Source: a bacterium (GTDB lineage Bacteria > UBA9089 > UBA9088). From it: DNA of 11,391 nucleotides. The stretch lies in the NCBI GenBank assembly GCA_003498085.1, contig DNCM01000180.1:1-11391 (forward strand), given 5' to 3'. Below the pieces are notes generated by a model. That model was not told the origin of the DNA. It was given only the letters and a program-made list of their open reading frames with translations, and made no database searches. The number at the start of each line of letters is the position of its first letter. The first letter of the stretch is position 1. Made by a program: the position numbers and the translations under genes. Shown here piece by piece: positions 1 through 8,160 of the stretch.

Positions 1-31
1 ACGAAAGTTGGGGAAGTTGTGTATTAAACAC

Positions 32-60
32 TTGAGAATAAACCCCAATAAATATATAAT
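32..60 (+). promoter_or_regulatory. Sigma70-type promoter of the activase gene, leaderless layout
   Basis: A -35 box TTGAGA (32-37) is separated by 17 bases from a perfect -10 box TATAAT (55-60). The ATG of the activase gene begins 8 bases after the -10 box, so a normal transcription start (about 7 bases downstream of the -10) would fall at or within one or two bases of the ATG. The 8 bases between are pyrimidine-rich and contain no Shine-Dalgarno sequence. A short inverted repeat (GTGT, 5-base gap, ACAC; 19-31) lies just upstream of the -35; its meaning is unknown. Both boxes and the spacing are seen directly; the leaderless transcript is inferred. Confidence 0.75.
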
Positions 61-68
61 CTTTTTCT

Positions 69-3000
69 ATGAAATTAGGAATAGATATCGGTTCGATAAG
101 TCTAAAGACTGCACTTTTAGATGATAATGACAATATCCTTGAAGATTACTATGTAAGACATAAAGGAAGCCCAATTCCTTTGTTGATCGAGAAGATAAAA
201 GATTTTCCAAAAGATATAATCGTTGGCTGGACAGGGACAGGGACAAAAGGGATATGTGATTTCTTCGGTGTATCGCCAATAAACGAAGTAATTGCTCAAG
301 CTACAGCAACATTTAAATTGAAAAAAGAGATTAAAACGATCATAGAGATTGGAGGAAGTGACTCAAAGTTCATAAAACTCGACGATAATGGAGGCATCCT
401 TGATTTTTCAACAAACACGATATGTGCAGCCGGTTGTGGTTCATTTCTAGACCAACAGGCCTCCAGAATGAAGCTTACGATCGAGGAGTTCTCAGAGCTT
501 GCCTTAAAATCAGAGAAGCCCCCAAGGATTGCAGGAAGGTGTTCTGTATTCGCCAAAACAGATATGATCCATCTCCAGCAAGAGGCAGCCTCAATCGAAG
601 ATATCATCGCTGGTCTTTGCTTTGCCTTTGCAAGGAATTTTAAATCTACAATAGGAAAAGGAAAAGATATAGTACCACCAGTTTCATTTCAAGGTGGGGT
701 TGCAGAGAATAAAGGAATGGTTAGGGCATTCCGTGAGGTTTTAGGGGTTGAGGTAATCATACCAGAGCACTTTGCAACGATGGGTGCAATTGGTGCAGCA
801 CTTTTGGCAGAAACCAGAATAGAGCTTGAAAAGATTAAAGATTTAAAGATTGAAGAAGAAATAGTTGGGCTTAAGCCTTTATCGCTTATTGCCCCAGTTG
901 AAGAATATAAAGACAAATTAAAAACATATCTACTTCCAAAGGATAAGAAGACAAAAGTATTCATTGGAATAGACATTGGCTCTGTGTCAACGAATGTTGT
1001 TGCAATCGATGAGAACAAAAGGGTTGTTGCAAGAAAGTATCTACCAACAGCAAGCAGACCTATTGAAGCAGTCTGCCAAGGATTGGACGAAATTGGAAGG
1101 GAAATAGGTTCAGATGTTTTAGTTTGTGGATGTGGAACAACGGGTTCCGGAAGATATATGATTGCTGACTTTGTTGGAGGGGACATAATAAAGAATGAGA
1201 TAACAGCGCAGGCAAGGGCAGCTTATGATATAGATCCTGATGTCGATACAATCTTTGAGATAGGAGGCCAGGATTCAAAATATATAAGCTTAGAAAATGG
1301 TGCTATCGTTGACTTTGAAATGAATAAGGTGTGCGCAGCAGGAACAGGTTCATTTTTAGAGGAGCAGGCAGAGAGGCTTGGGATAAATATAAAGGAAGAA
1401 TTTTCGAATATTGCATTTCAATCAGGCTCACCACTTGAATTGGGAGAGCGATGTACAGTATTCATGGAGACAGATATTGTCTCTCATCAGCAAAGACAGG
1501 CAGAGAAAAAGGATATCGTTGCAGGCCTTGCTTACTCTATTGTCCACAATTACCTAAATCGCGTTGTTGAAAGTAAAAAGGTAGGTAATAAAATATTCTT
1601 TCAGGGTGGAACTGCGGCCAATCTTGCTGTTGTTTCTGCTTTTGAGAAGATCTTAGGGAAAAGGATTTATGTTCCAGAAAACCATGATGTAACAGGTGCA
1701 ATTGGTGTTGCGATTATTGCCAAGGAAAGCAATATAGAAAAGACAAAGTTTAAAGGTTTTGATCTGAAGAATCGTAAGTATTCACTCTCTTCTTTCGAAT
1801 GTAGTGGCTGCCCGAACTCTTGCGAAATAAAAAAGGTTTCTTTGGAAGACGAGGTTCCTTTATTCTATGGTGCAAGGTGCGAAAGGTATGAAGTTAAAAG
1901 GAGAAAAGAAGGGGAAAGAAAAATAGAGAAGATACCAGATCTATTTGGAGAAAGGGAGGATTTGCTTTTAAATATCTATAAAAAAGAAGGGAATGGAAAA
2001 AAGATTGGAATACCAAGGATTTTATTTTTCTATGAATTCTTCCCATTCTTTAAGGCATTTTTCACAGAGCTTGGTTTTACAGTTGTTTTTTCAGAAAGAA
2101 CAAATAAAATTACAATCCATAAAGGTGTTGAATGTGTTTCAGTAGATACCTGTTTTCCCATAAAGCTTACCTGTGGCCACATATTAAGTCTCCTTGAAAA
2201 AGACATTGATTATCTATTCCTTCCTTCTATTATAAATCTTAGACAGACATCGCCATATTTTTCAGAGTCTTACCATTGTCCATATGTCCAATCAATCCCA
2301 TACACTGCCTCATCGATGGTTAAATTCAAAGATTATAAAACAGAGGTTCTTATGCCAATTATCAGGATGAGGTATGAAAAAAAGGGCATTATAGAGCCAT
2401 TGGTTGATATGGGAAAGAGATTGGGTGTTTCGGAAAGGGCTGTTAAGAAGGCATTGGATGTAGCCCATGATATTCAGGAGGAATTTAGAAGAAGGATAAA
2501 AAAGAGGGGAGAGGAAATACTTTCATCTTTAGATAACAGAGCCGTTGTCATTATCACAAGGTCATACAATGGGAATGACTGTGGTCTTAATCTTGAAATT
2601 CCAAGAAAATTGAGGGATTTGGAAGTATTAGCAATACCTATGGATTTCCTTCCATTGGATACTATTGATGTATCCTGTGATTGGCCGAACATGTATTGGA
2701 GATCAGGCCAGCAGATACTATCAGCATGTGAGCTAGTTAGACGAGATGAAAAGTTATTCCCCATATACCTTACAAGCTATGGATGTGGTCCAGATTCATT
2801 CATCGTGACATTCTTTAAGAAGAAGATGGATGAGAAACCCCATCTTATCATAGAGGTCGATGAGCACTCGGCAGATGTTGGGGCAATAACAAGGTGCGAG
2901 GCATTTTTAGATTCCATTGAGAATGCAAGGAAGAAAAAGATAGAAGAACAAAAGAGGATAAAAACATTGACAATTGAGAGAAAGACAAGGAAAAAGATAT

Positions 3001-4178
3001 TTATCCCATATATGTCAGACCATGCCTATGTCTTAAAATCCGCATTTGAGGCAAATGGGGTAACAGCAGAGGTTATGTCAGAATCCGATGAGGAGACTTT
3101 GTACTGGGGAAGGAAGTATACCACTGGTCGCGAATGTTTTCCAGCAATCGTTACAACTGGTGATATGGTAAGGCAGACGAAAAGAAAGGATTTTGATCCT
3201 AAAGAGTCTGCATTCTTTATGGGAGGCTCTTCTGGTCCTTGTAGGTTTGGACAATACTCGATGCTCCAGAGACTTGTCCTCGATGACTTAGGATTTGATG
3301 ATGTCCCAATATATGCCCCAAATCAAGCAAAGAGATTCTTTGAAGATTTAGCTATTGCTGGAAAGGATTTCGAAAAGCTCTGCTGGAGCGGCATTGTTGC
3401 CATTGATATATTAGAAAAAGCATTAAGAGAGACAAGACCTTATGAGAAGAACAAGGGTGAGGCAGAGAAGATTTACAAGATTTTTGTCGATAAAGTTTGC
3501 GATTGTATTCGTAATAGAAAAGGCCTTCTGGCTGTGATGAAAGAGGCAAAAGAGGCATTCTTAAAAATAGATGTCTTTGAGAAGGATAAGCCTATCATTG
3601 GTTTAGTTGGTGAGTTCTTCGTCCGTTCAAACAGGTTTTCAAACGAGGATGTCATATTGAAGGTAGAGAAACTTGGGGGAGAGGCTTGGTCAGCACCTGT
3701 CAATGAATGGTTCCTTTATAGGAATTTTAGAAGGAACATGCATTCATTACTAACCAATGATTACGCATGTTTTATAAAAACATATATAAGAAATTTATAT
3801 CAGGTAAAGGAGGAGGAAAAACTTTCCCACATATTTCATGGATTTTTAAGGGGGATAGAAGAACCATCGACAAATAAAGTCCTTGAGTTTGCAAAGCCAT
3901 ATATACATCGTTCCTTTGAAGGAGAAGCAATCATGTCGATTGGGAAGGCTATTGACTTTGTAAATAAAAGGCTTTGTGGATTGATAAATACGATACCATT
4001 CACCTGTATGCCAGGAACAATTGCAGCAGCAATATTGAAATCCGTATCAGAGGATAACGAAGGCCTTCCAATACTAACGATTGCTTATGATGGCCTCTCT
4101 TCTGCCAACACTGATATGCGACTTGAGGCATTCATTCATCAGGCAAGGCAGTATAGAGATAGGATTTTAGTAGGTTAA
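69..4178 (+). CDS. Fused tandem BcrA/HgdC-type ATPase activase with DUF2229/HgdB-like reductase domains
   Basis: This is a 1369-residue cytoplasmic protein of the large CoA-substrate-specific enzyme activase family. Residues 3-265 and about 297-560 are two ASKHA-fold ATPase domains of the BcrAD/BadFG/HgdC type. Each shows the phosphate loop (IDIGSISLK and IDIGSVSTN), an EIGGxDSK motif, and a CAAGxGSFL segment followed about 40 residues later by RCxVF. In single-domain activases those two cysteines bind a [4Fe-4S] cluster shared between two subunits; here C119/C158 and C422/C462 are the equivalents, so the tandem could form the cluster within one chain. A C578/C581/C585/C604 cluster follows, then a DUF2229-like domain from about 645. 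HgdB/COG3580-like segments run from about 978 to the end, with further cysteines (ECFPA, GPCRFGQ, FTCMPG). Known relatives use ATP to drive low-potential electron transfer to 2-hydroxyacyl-CoA dehydratases or double-cubane proteins. No separate dehydratase subunit gene lies nearby, and the natural substrate is unknown. The start is fixed by the promoter and by the first ATPase motif beginning at residue 3. Confidence 0.9.
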   Translation: MKLGIDIGSISLKTALLDDNDNILEDYYVRHKGSPIPLLIEKIKDFPKDIIVGWTGTGTKGICDFFGVSPINEVIAQATATFKLKKEIKTIIEIGGSDSKFIKLDDNGGILDFSTNTICAAGCGSFLDQQASRMKLTIEEFSELALKSEKPPRIAGRCSVFAKTDMIHLQQEAASIEDIIAGLCFAFARNFKSTIGKGKDIVPPVSFQGGVAENKGMVRAFREVLGVEVIIPEHFATMGAIGAALLAETRIELEKIKDLKIEEEIVGLKPLSLIAPVEEYKDKLKTYLLPKDKKTKVFIGIDIGSVSTNVVAIDENKRVVARKYLPTASRPIEAVCQGLDEIGREIGSDVLVCGCGTTGSGRYMIADFVGGDIIKNEITAQARAAYDIDPDVDTIFEIGGQDSKYISLENGAIVDFEMNKVCAAGTGSFLEEQAERLGINIKEEFSNIAFQSGSPLELGERCTVFMETDIVSHQQRQAEKKDIVAGLAYSIVHNYLNRVVESKKVGNKIFFQGGTAANLAVVSAFEKILGKRIYVPENHDVTGAIGVAIIAKESNIEKTKFKGFDLKNRKYSLSSFECSGCPNSCEIKKVSLEDEVPLFYGARCERYEVKRRKEGERKIEKIPDLFGEREDLLLNIYKKEGNGKKIGIPRILFFYEFFPFFKAFFTELGFTVVFSERTNKITIHKGVECVSVDTCFPIKLTCGHILSLLEKDIDYLFLPSIINLRQTSPYFSESYHCPYVQSIPYTASSMVKFKDYKTEVLMPIIRMRYEKKGIIEPLVDMGKRLGVSERAVKKALDVAHDIQEEFRRRIKKRGEEILSSLDNRAVVIITRSYNGNDCGLNLEIPRKLRDLEVLAIPMDFLPLDTIDVSCDWPNMYWRSGQQILSACELVRRDEKLFPIYLTSYGCGPDSFIVTFFKKKMDEKPHLIIEVDEHSADVGAITRCEAFLDSIENARKKKIEEQKRIKTLTIERKTRKKIFIPYMSDHAYVLKSAFEANGVTAEVMSESDEETLYWGRKYTTGRECFPAIVTTGDMVRQTKRKDFDPKESAFFMGGSSGPCRFGQYSMLQRLVLDDLGFDDVPIYAPNQAKRFFEDLAIAGKDFEKLCWSGIVAIDILEKALRETRPYEKNKGEAEKIYKIFVDKVCDCIRNRKGLLAVMKEAKEAFLKIDVFEKDKPIIGLVGEFFVRSNRFSNEDVILKVEKLGGEAWSAPVNEWFLYRNFRRNMHSLLTNDYACFIKTYIRNLYQVKEEEKLSHIFHGFLRGIEEPSTNKVLEFAKPYIHRSFEGEAIMSIGKAIDFVNKRLCGLINTIPFTCMPGTIAAAILKSVSEDNEGLPILTIAYDGLSSANTDMRLEAFIHQARQYRDRILVG

Positions 4179-4190
4179 AATTAAAAACAT

Positions 4191-5240
4191 TTATTGCAGG
4201 ACAAAAAGGACGAAAAAGTATGCAATTAAAAAGGGAATTCCAATCAAAAAACCTGGCTTTGCCCAATCCCTCATTCCGATCTCAAGCCTTTCTGCGGAGA
4301 TGATATTCGGGATATTTCCTGGAATAAGCATTCCACCACTTACAAGGAGACTTATCAGGCAAGATTTAATCTGAAAAATTTCCATATCCGGTCCTATCTC
4401 ACAGGCAGTTAGTGTTGCATTGTCAAGGATTGCAGAGCTTATATTCAGAAAATAAAGAAAGATTGGCGAAATCTTTACGATATAAAGATTGACGAATAGC
4501 TTAAAACCTTCTCCCAGCAAAAGGAGTGCCATAACAAAAAGATAGACCTTTCCTGCTCTGATAAATACCTTTTTTAATTTTCTTTCTTCTTGTTTTTCTT
4601 CAATCTCAAGATAAGCTCTTCCTTTTTTATAAACAAAGACTCCCAGTATTCCTAATAGAAAGATGCAGGGAAAGATGTATGGATAAAGAAGATTGAACAA
4701 GAATAAAAAGTCCGCATTGTATGGAGGTGCTTTTAATTTGGCTATTGCAATCGTAGAAAGCGGTTCTCCTATTGGAGTAAGGGCAGCACCAAAACCAATG
4801 GAAAAACATCCGATAACACAAAATGCTATCTTTTCCTTTCTTTTTATATGGAGACCATAAACTATCTCAGCAAATATTAGGCCTGCAATGATTGCTGTAA
4901 TGATCGATGAGATAATGCCAAGTACGGTAACCAGCAAAAATGGAAAAAAAAGACCTATTTTTTCCTCAAAGAAGGATATAGAGGATTTTATCTTCTCCTG
5001 AAAACAATAAAACAATAGTCCAAAAATGAGGCAGGCAAGGCTAATCATTACTGGCTCATGGAGAAAATGAGAGATAGAATGGAAATTTAATACCTTCTCG
5101 CCTCCAAAAACTGTTATATTGACTATAGAAAGGCATCCCATAAAGAAGAAAAATACCTCCAGGTTTTTCTCAACCTTTTTATTTAAGAATGGAAGAGAAA
5201 GGACAAGGAGGAATATAATGCCCAAAAAGATAAAATACAT
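4191..5240 (-). CDS. DUF1646 family membrane transporter (NhaD/ArsB-like fold)
   Basis: This is a 349-residue polytopic inner-membrane protein with about ten hydrophobic segments. It looks like the DUF1646 family, which is related to the ion-transporter superfamily containing NhaD and ArsB. Two motifs typical of such inverted-repeat transporters are visible: TPIGEP (155-160) in the first half, and DNATLTACE (273-281) followed by PGNIPN (307-312) in the second. These are the likely re-entrant, ion-binding loops. The two halves are joined by a charged cytoplasmic linker at about 204-228. Substrate is unknown; Na+/H+ exchange or organic/inorganic anion transport are both possible. It is last in the five-gene operon, starts 12 bases after the GerMN gene ends, and has a good Shine-Dalgarno sequence (AAGGGAG) 7 bases before its ATG, so it can be translated independently of the upstream gene. 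Family assignment is from recognised motifs, not a search. Confidence 0.75.
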   Translation of the reverse strand: MYFIFLGIIFLLVLSLPFLNKKVEKNLEVFFFFMGCLSIVNITVFGGEKVLNFHSISHFLHEPVMISLACLIFGLLFYCFQEKIKSSISFFEEKIGLFFPFLLVTVLGIISSIITAIIAGLIFAEIVYGLHIKRKEKIAFCVIGCFSIGFGAALTPIGEPLSTIAIAKLKAPPYNADFLFLFNLLYPYIFPCIFLLGILGVFVYKKGRAYLEIEEKQEERKLKKVFIRAGKVYLFVMALLLLGEGFKLFVNLYIVKISPIFLYFLNISSAILDNATLTACEIGPDMEIFQIKSCLISLLVSGGMLIPGNIPNIISAERLEIGMRDWAKPGFLIGIPFLIAYFFVLFVLQ

Positions 5241-5252
5241 GGAAGGTCTCCC

Positions 5253-5777
5253 TTATTTTACCATATCCTTTTTAAAAGCAAGTGGTTCATATAAAACAAT
5301 ATGACCAGCTAAGGTTTCTTGTGGTTTTCCATCGATTAAGATCTGGACCGAATATTGAGTAAGATTGGCACAAAGGCTATTTACAACTGAAAATATGGTC
5401 ATAATCTCACCTGTTGAGCCACCTGGATGATTGTTAGAGATCTCTGGTGAGAAATCAACATATAGGACATCTTCGTAAATATAAATCTCTCTTAATTTTG
5501 TTCCTTCTGGAATAGCAGAATATAAATCCTCATTTGTTGGCCCTTTAAGAAGTTCTCTAATAATAAGTCTAGCTATATCTTCTTCTTTTTCTTTCTTTTC
5601 TACCTCCCTTTCTTCAACAACAAAATATTCCGCCTGCTCATCTGGAAAAAATAGCCTTATTTTTATCTTATCTTCTTTTGGAAAAAAGATAGGTCTTTCT
5701 CCCTCTTTTTTTGGGATAAGTAAGACTATAAGGATAACAACAATAGCAACAAAAATAAGTACTAACCATCTTTTCAT
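5253..5777 (-). CDS. Membrane-anchored GerMN domain protein
   Basis: This 174-residue protein has an N-terminal signal anchor (about 4-22, very hydrophobic, preceded by Lys-Arg) and no lipobox cysteine. The rest should lie outside the membrane. Residues 40-165 match the GerMN domain: IRLFFPDEQAEYFV, then ELLKGPTNEDLYSAIP, then LYVDFSPEI, GEIMTIFSVVNSL and VQILIDGKPQ. GerMN was named from Bacillus subtilis GerM (sporulation and germination), but it is widespread in non-spore-formers, often next to amidases; its molecular role is poorly defined and it probably acts at the cell wall. The ATG overlaps the amidase stop (ATGA), and there is no clear Shine-Dalgarno sequence, which implies translational coupling. 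One GerMN copy is present; B. subtilis GerM has two. No sporulation gene is seen here, so sporulation should not be inferred. Confidence 0.82.
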   Translation of the reverse strand: MKRWLVLIFVAIVVILIVLLIPKKEGERPIFFPKEDKIKIRLFFPDEQAEYFVVEEREVEKKEKEEDIARLIIRELLKGPTNEDLYSAIPEGTKLREIYIYEDVLYVDFSPEISNNHPGGSTGEIMTIFSVVNSLCANLTQYSVQILIDGKPQETLAGHIVLYEPLAFKKDMVK

Positions 5778-7150
5778 TCTTTGGTGAGCTTTTCTTCATA
5801 AGATTCTTTATAGGCAATAATTGCATTAGCCAGTGCATTAACAAGGTTTGTCTTAAATGCTAATTCCTTCATCTTTGCCTCTTCGTCTGGGTTAGAAAGA
5901 AAGCCTGTTTCAATAAGGACGGCGGGCATCTTTGCATCCCTTAGAACCCAGAAAAATGCAGACTTAATACCCCTATTTTTTATATCAAGTTTCGATGTTA
6001 CTTGTCTTTGAATAAACAATGCAAGATCGATGCTTTGACTAATAAACTCATCCTGAGCAATATCTGAAAGGATCTTTTGTGTATAATCGATTATCTCCTT
6101 TTCTTTAAACTTTTTTATAACGGCATTTTCAAACTCTGCTATGTTCTCCGCATGTTTGTCTGATGCAACCGCCGATAGATGAAATACCTCAAATCCAGAT
6201 GCAGAATTTGAAAATGCAGCATTTGCATGGATTGAGATAAAGAGATCTACTTTCTTAAAATTGGCGAGTGCTGTCCGCTCAACTAAAGGAACATAGTAGT
6301 CGTCATCTCTTGTTAGGATAATCTCTGTATTTGGAAGTCTCTTTTTAAGCTCTTTATGAAGTTTAATGGCTATATCAAGATTAACATCCTTTTCTTTAGT
6401 ACCTGATTTTCCTATAGCACCTGAATCCTTTCCGCCATGCCCTGGGTCCAAAACTATCTTTTTTATCCCATATTTTTCAACTAATGGTTTTTTGGGTCCA
6501 GTTGTCTCGGGAGGCAAGGAAGGTATTTCCAATTCTTTCTCTGTTTGTATTCCAATGTCAGGAATGTATATCATCTGCCCTGGAACTAAGAATCTTGGAT
6601 CAATGATTCTATTAAGGCTAATAATTGAAGAGAGATCTATGCCATAATTCTTGGAAATGCGATATAGTGTTTCACCTTCTTTTAGAACATGCCAAAAGCC
6701 TTGTTTTGTATTTGCAAGGGGTGGAATACCAGATGATTTTTTGTAAAAAATAAGTTTATTTTTTTCCTTACTGAATTCTGCTCTCATATCTACCCTTTCA
6801 CAAAAACTAAAAATAAGATCAAAAGGAACAAACAGTTTTCCAGATATAAGTTGACATGGTGATTGTAAAACTATCTCCTCCTTATCAAGGATTATCTTTT
6901 CCTTATTAGGCCATAGAAAACATAGGGCTTTATATTTTTTTAAAATACCCTCTTGTATAATTGGATTCCATTCAAACTTTGCAGATATAATGGATGCAAA
7001 CTCTTTTGCTGGTATAAGCTCTTGCTCTTCTATATATTCGGACCAAATATATGAGTTATTTTCTTGATTTGTAAGTAGGATTTTCTCAGAGGAAAAAACA
7101 GATGTTACAACAATAAAAAAAATAAAAGATAGGTATTTTGCATTTTTCAC
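5774..7150 (-). CDS. Secreted N-acetylmuramoyl-L-alanine amidase with LysM and copper-amine-oxidase-like N-terminal domain
   Basis: This 458-residue exported enzyme cleaves the amide bond between MurNAc and the peptide stem of peptidoglycan. Residues 1-21 are a Sec signal peptide. Residues about 28-140 resemble the copper amine oxidase-like N-terminal domain, a putative envelope-binding module (IPAKEF, then KLFVPFDLIF). A LysM peptidoglycan-binding domain follows at about 152-198 (HVLKEGETLYRISKNYGI, ending VPGQMIYIP). The Amidase_3 catalytic domain spans about 231-450. Zinc ligands are H238 (DPGHGG), E253 and H308 (SIHAN); the catalytic Glu is E414 (LIETGFLSN). Between H308 and E414, residues about 327-370 form a helical insertion like that of AmiB/AmiC. 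In those enzymes a helix Glu blocks the zinc until an activator binds; E341 is a candidate equivalent. The start is GTG, overlapping the previous stop as GTGA, with no clear Shine-Dalgarno sequence. Confidence 0.92.
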   Translation of the reverse strand: MKNAKYLSFIFFIVVTSVFSSEKILLTNQENNSYIWSEYIEEQELIPAKEFASIISAKFEWNPIIQEGILKKYKALCFLWPNKEKIILDKEEIVLQSPCQLISGKLFVPFDLIFSFCERVDMRAEFSKEKNKLIFYKKSSGIPPLANTKQGFWHVLKEGETLYRISKNYGIDLSSIISLNRIIDPRFLVPGQMIYIPDIGIQTEKELEIPSLPPETTGPKKPLVEKYGIKKIVLDPGHGGKDSGAIGKSGTKEKDVNLDIAIKLHKELKKRLPNTEIILTRDDDYYVPLVERTALANFKKVDLFISIHANAAFSNSASGFEVFHLSAVASDKHAENIAEFENAVIKKFKEKEIIDYTQKILSDIAQDEFISQSIDLALFIQRQVTSKLDIKNRGIKSAFFWVLRDAKMPAVLIETGFLSNPDEEAKMKELAFKTNLVNALANAIIAYKESYEEKLTKE

Positions 7151-8160
7151 TTTTCTATTATTGAAAGAAAAACATCTACTATCTTTGGATCAAACTGGCC
7201 TCCTCTTCCATTTTTAAGTTCAAGTATTGCCTCGCCTACTGTCATTGATGACCTGTATGGCCTGTCCGAAACCATAGCATCCCAAGCATTCGTTACAGAA
7301 AGGACTCTTGCTCCTATTGGAATTTTATCGCCCTTTAGGCCATCTGGATAGCCGGCTCCATTATAATTTTCGTGGTGGCTTCTCACAATACTTGCAACAT
7401 CAAAGGGAAATTCTGCCTTTTCAACTATTTTTTCTCCAATTATTGCATGGGTTTTTACTGCATTCAATTCCTCTTCCGAAAGCTCACTTTCTTTTCTCCA
7501 TATCCTATGAGGAATACAGATTCTTCCAACCTCATGGAGAAGGGAAGCATATTTTATAGCCTCTATTTGAATCCTTGGAAAATCCATCTTTGATGCCAAG
7601 GCAACGGAATATCTTGCAACATTCCATGAATGACCCCTTAAATATGGATCGGTTGCTTCAATAACACTGATTAGTGTCTGAACAGTAGAAAATAAGACAC
7701 CTTCATAGATAGCCCTATTTATACGAAATATTTCAAGACATAAATTAATCTCACTAGAGATTGCAACAAGATTATTAAGTTCGTTCTCACTAAAACTTAT
7801 TTCTCCTCTTACAAAACCAATGATACCACGAAATCCCATTTTGTCTCTTAACGGGGCAATCAAACAAGACTTTGCATTACTAATTTCGAAAAGCTCTTCA
7901 GAAGAGAGAATTAAAGGCTTCTCTTCAGCGATAGAAAGGCCAAGACATCCTTTTCCCCTCTCTATCTCCTTTGGAATATCGATTGTTCCCCAGAATGCTT
8001 CTCTTTTATATTTATCCTTGCCCTTTGAAAGAAAAATAAATCCGGAATCTGCATTTACAGAATTTGCTATAAGTTCGGTTATCCTAAAAAGAACATCGAG
8101 TTCATCCTCTTCCAAAAGGGCAACTTTGGATATTTCTATGTTGAGATTAGTTTTATTCAT
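7147..8160 (-). CDS. GAF-HD-GYP domain protein with altered metal-site residues
   Basis: This is a cytoplasmic signalling protein of 337 residues. Residues about 15-150 form a GAF-like sensory domain, and residues about 160-335 form an HD-GYP domain, the family that hydrolyses c-di-GMP and related cyclic dinucleotides. Conserved features are GHSWNVARYS (H177), H238 in VKTHAIIGEKI, HHENYNGAGYP (262-272), DRPYRSS and GGQFDPKIV. Three normally conserved positions differ: the HD pair is His209-Glu210, the following Lys is Arg213, and the late metal-ligand Asp (usual motif VxDxxDAL) is Asn291 (VTNAWDAM). Activity may therefore be changed or lost. The ATG at 8160 overlaps the response-regulator stop by 8 bases (ATGAATAA). 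A TTG at 8166 is in frame and would add two residues, but ATG is the simpler choice. The probable partner is the adjacent response regulator. The nucleotide substrate is unknown. Confidence 0.88.
   Translation of the reverse strand: MNKTNLNIEISKVALLEEDELDVLFRITELIANSVNADSGFIFLSKGKDKYKREAFWGTIDIPKEIERGKGCLGLSIAEEKPLILSSEELFEISNAKSCLIAPLRDKMGFRGIIGFVRGEISFSENELNNLVAISSEINLCLEIFRINRAIYEGVLFSTVQTLISVIEATDPYLRGHSWNVARYSVALASKMDFPRIQIEAIKYASLLHEVGRICIPHRIWRKESELSEEELNAVKTHAIIGEKIVEKAEFPFDVASIVRSHHENYNGAGYPDGLKGDKIPIGARVLSVTNAWDAMVSDRPYRSSMTVGEAILELKNGRGGQFDPKIVDVFLSIIEK

Noticed and set aside
19..31. Inverted repeat GTGT-ATTAA-ACAC just upstream of the activase -35 box, considered as a Rex-like redox operator.
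   Set aside because: The arms are only 4 bases and the flanking bases do not extend the symmetry to the Rex consensus TTGTGAAxxxxTTCACAA. Too weak to call.
689..1186. Minus-strand open frame of 165 codons inside the activase gene.
   Set aside because: It is antisense to conserved activase motifs, including the second ATP-binding loop, and its translation resembles no known family.
5253..5777. GerMN protein as evidence for a spore-forming host.
   Set aside because: GerMN domains are common in non-sporulating bacteria, and no other sporulation gene is present in the window.
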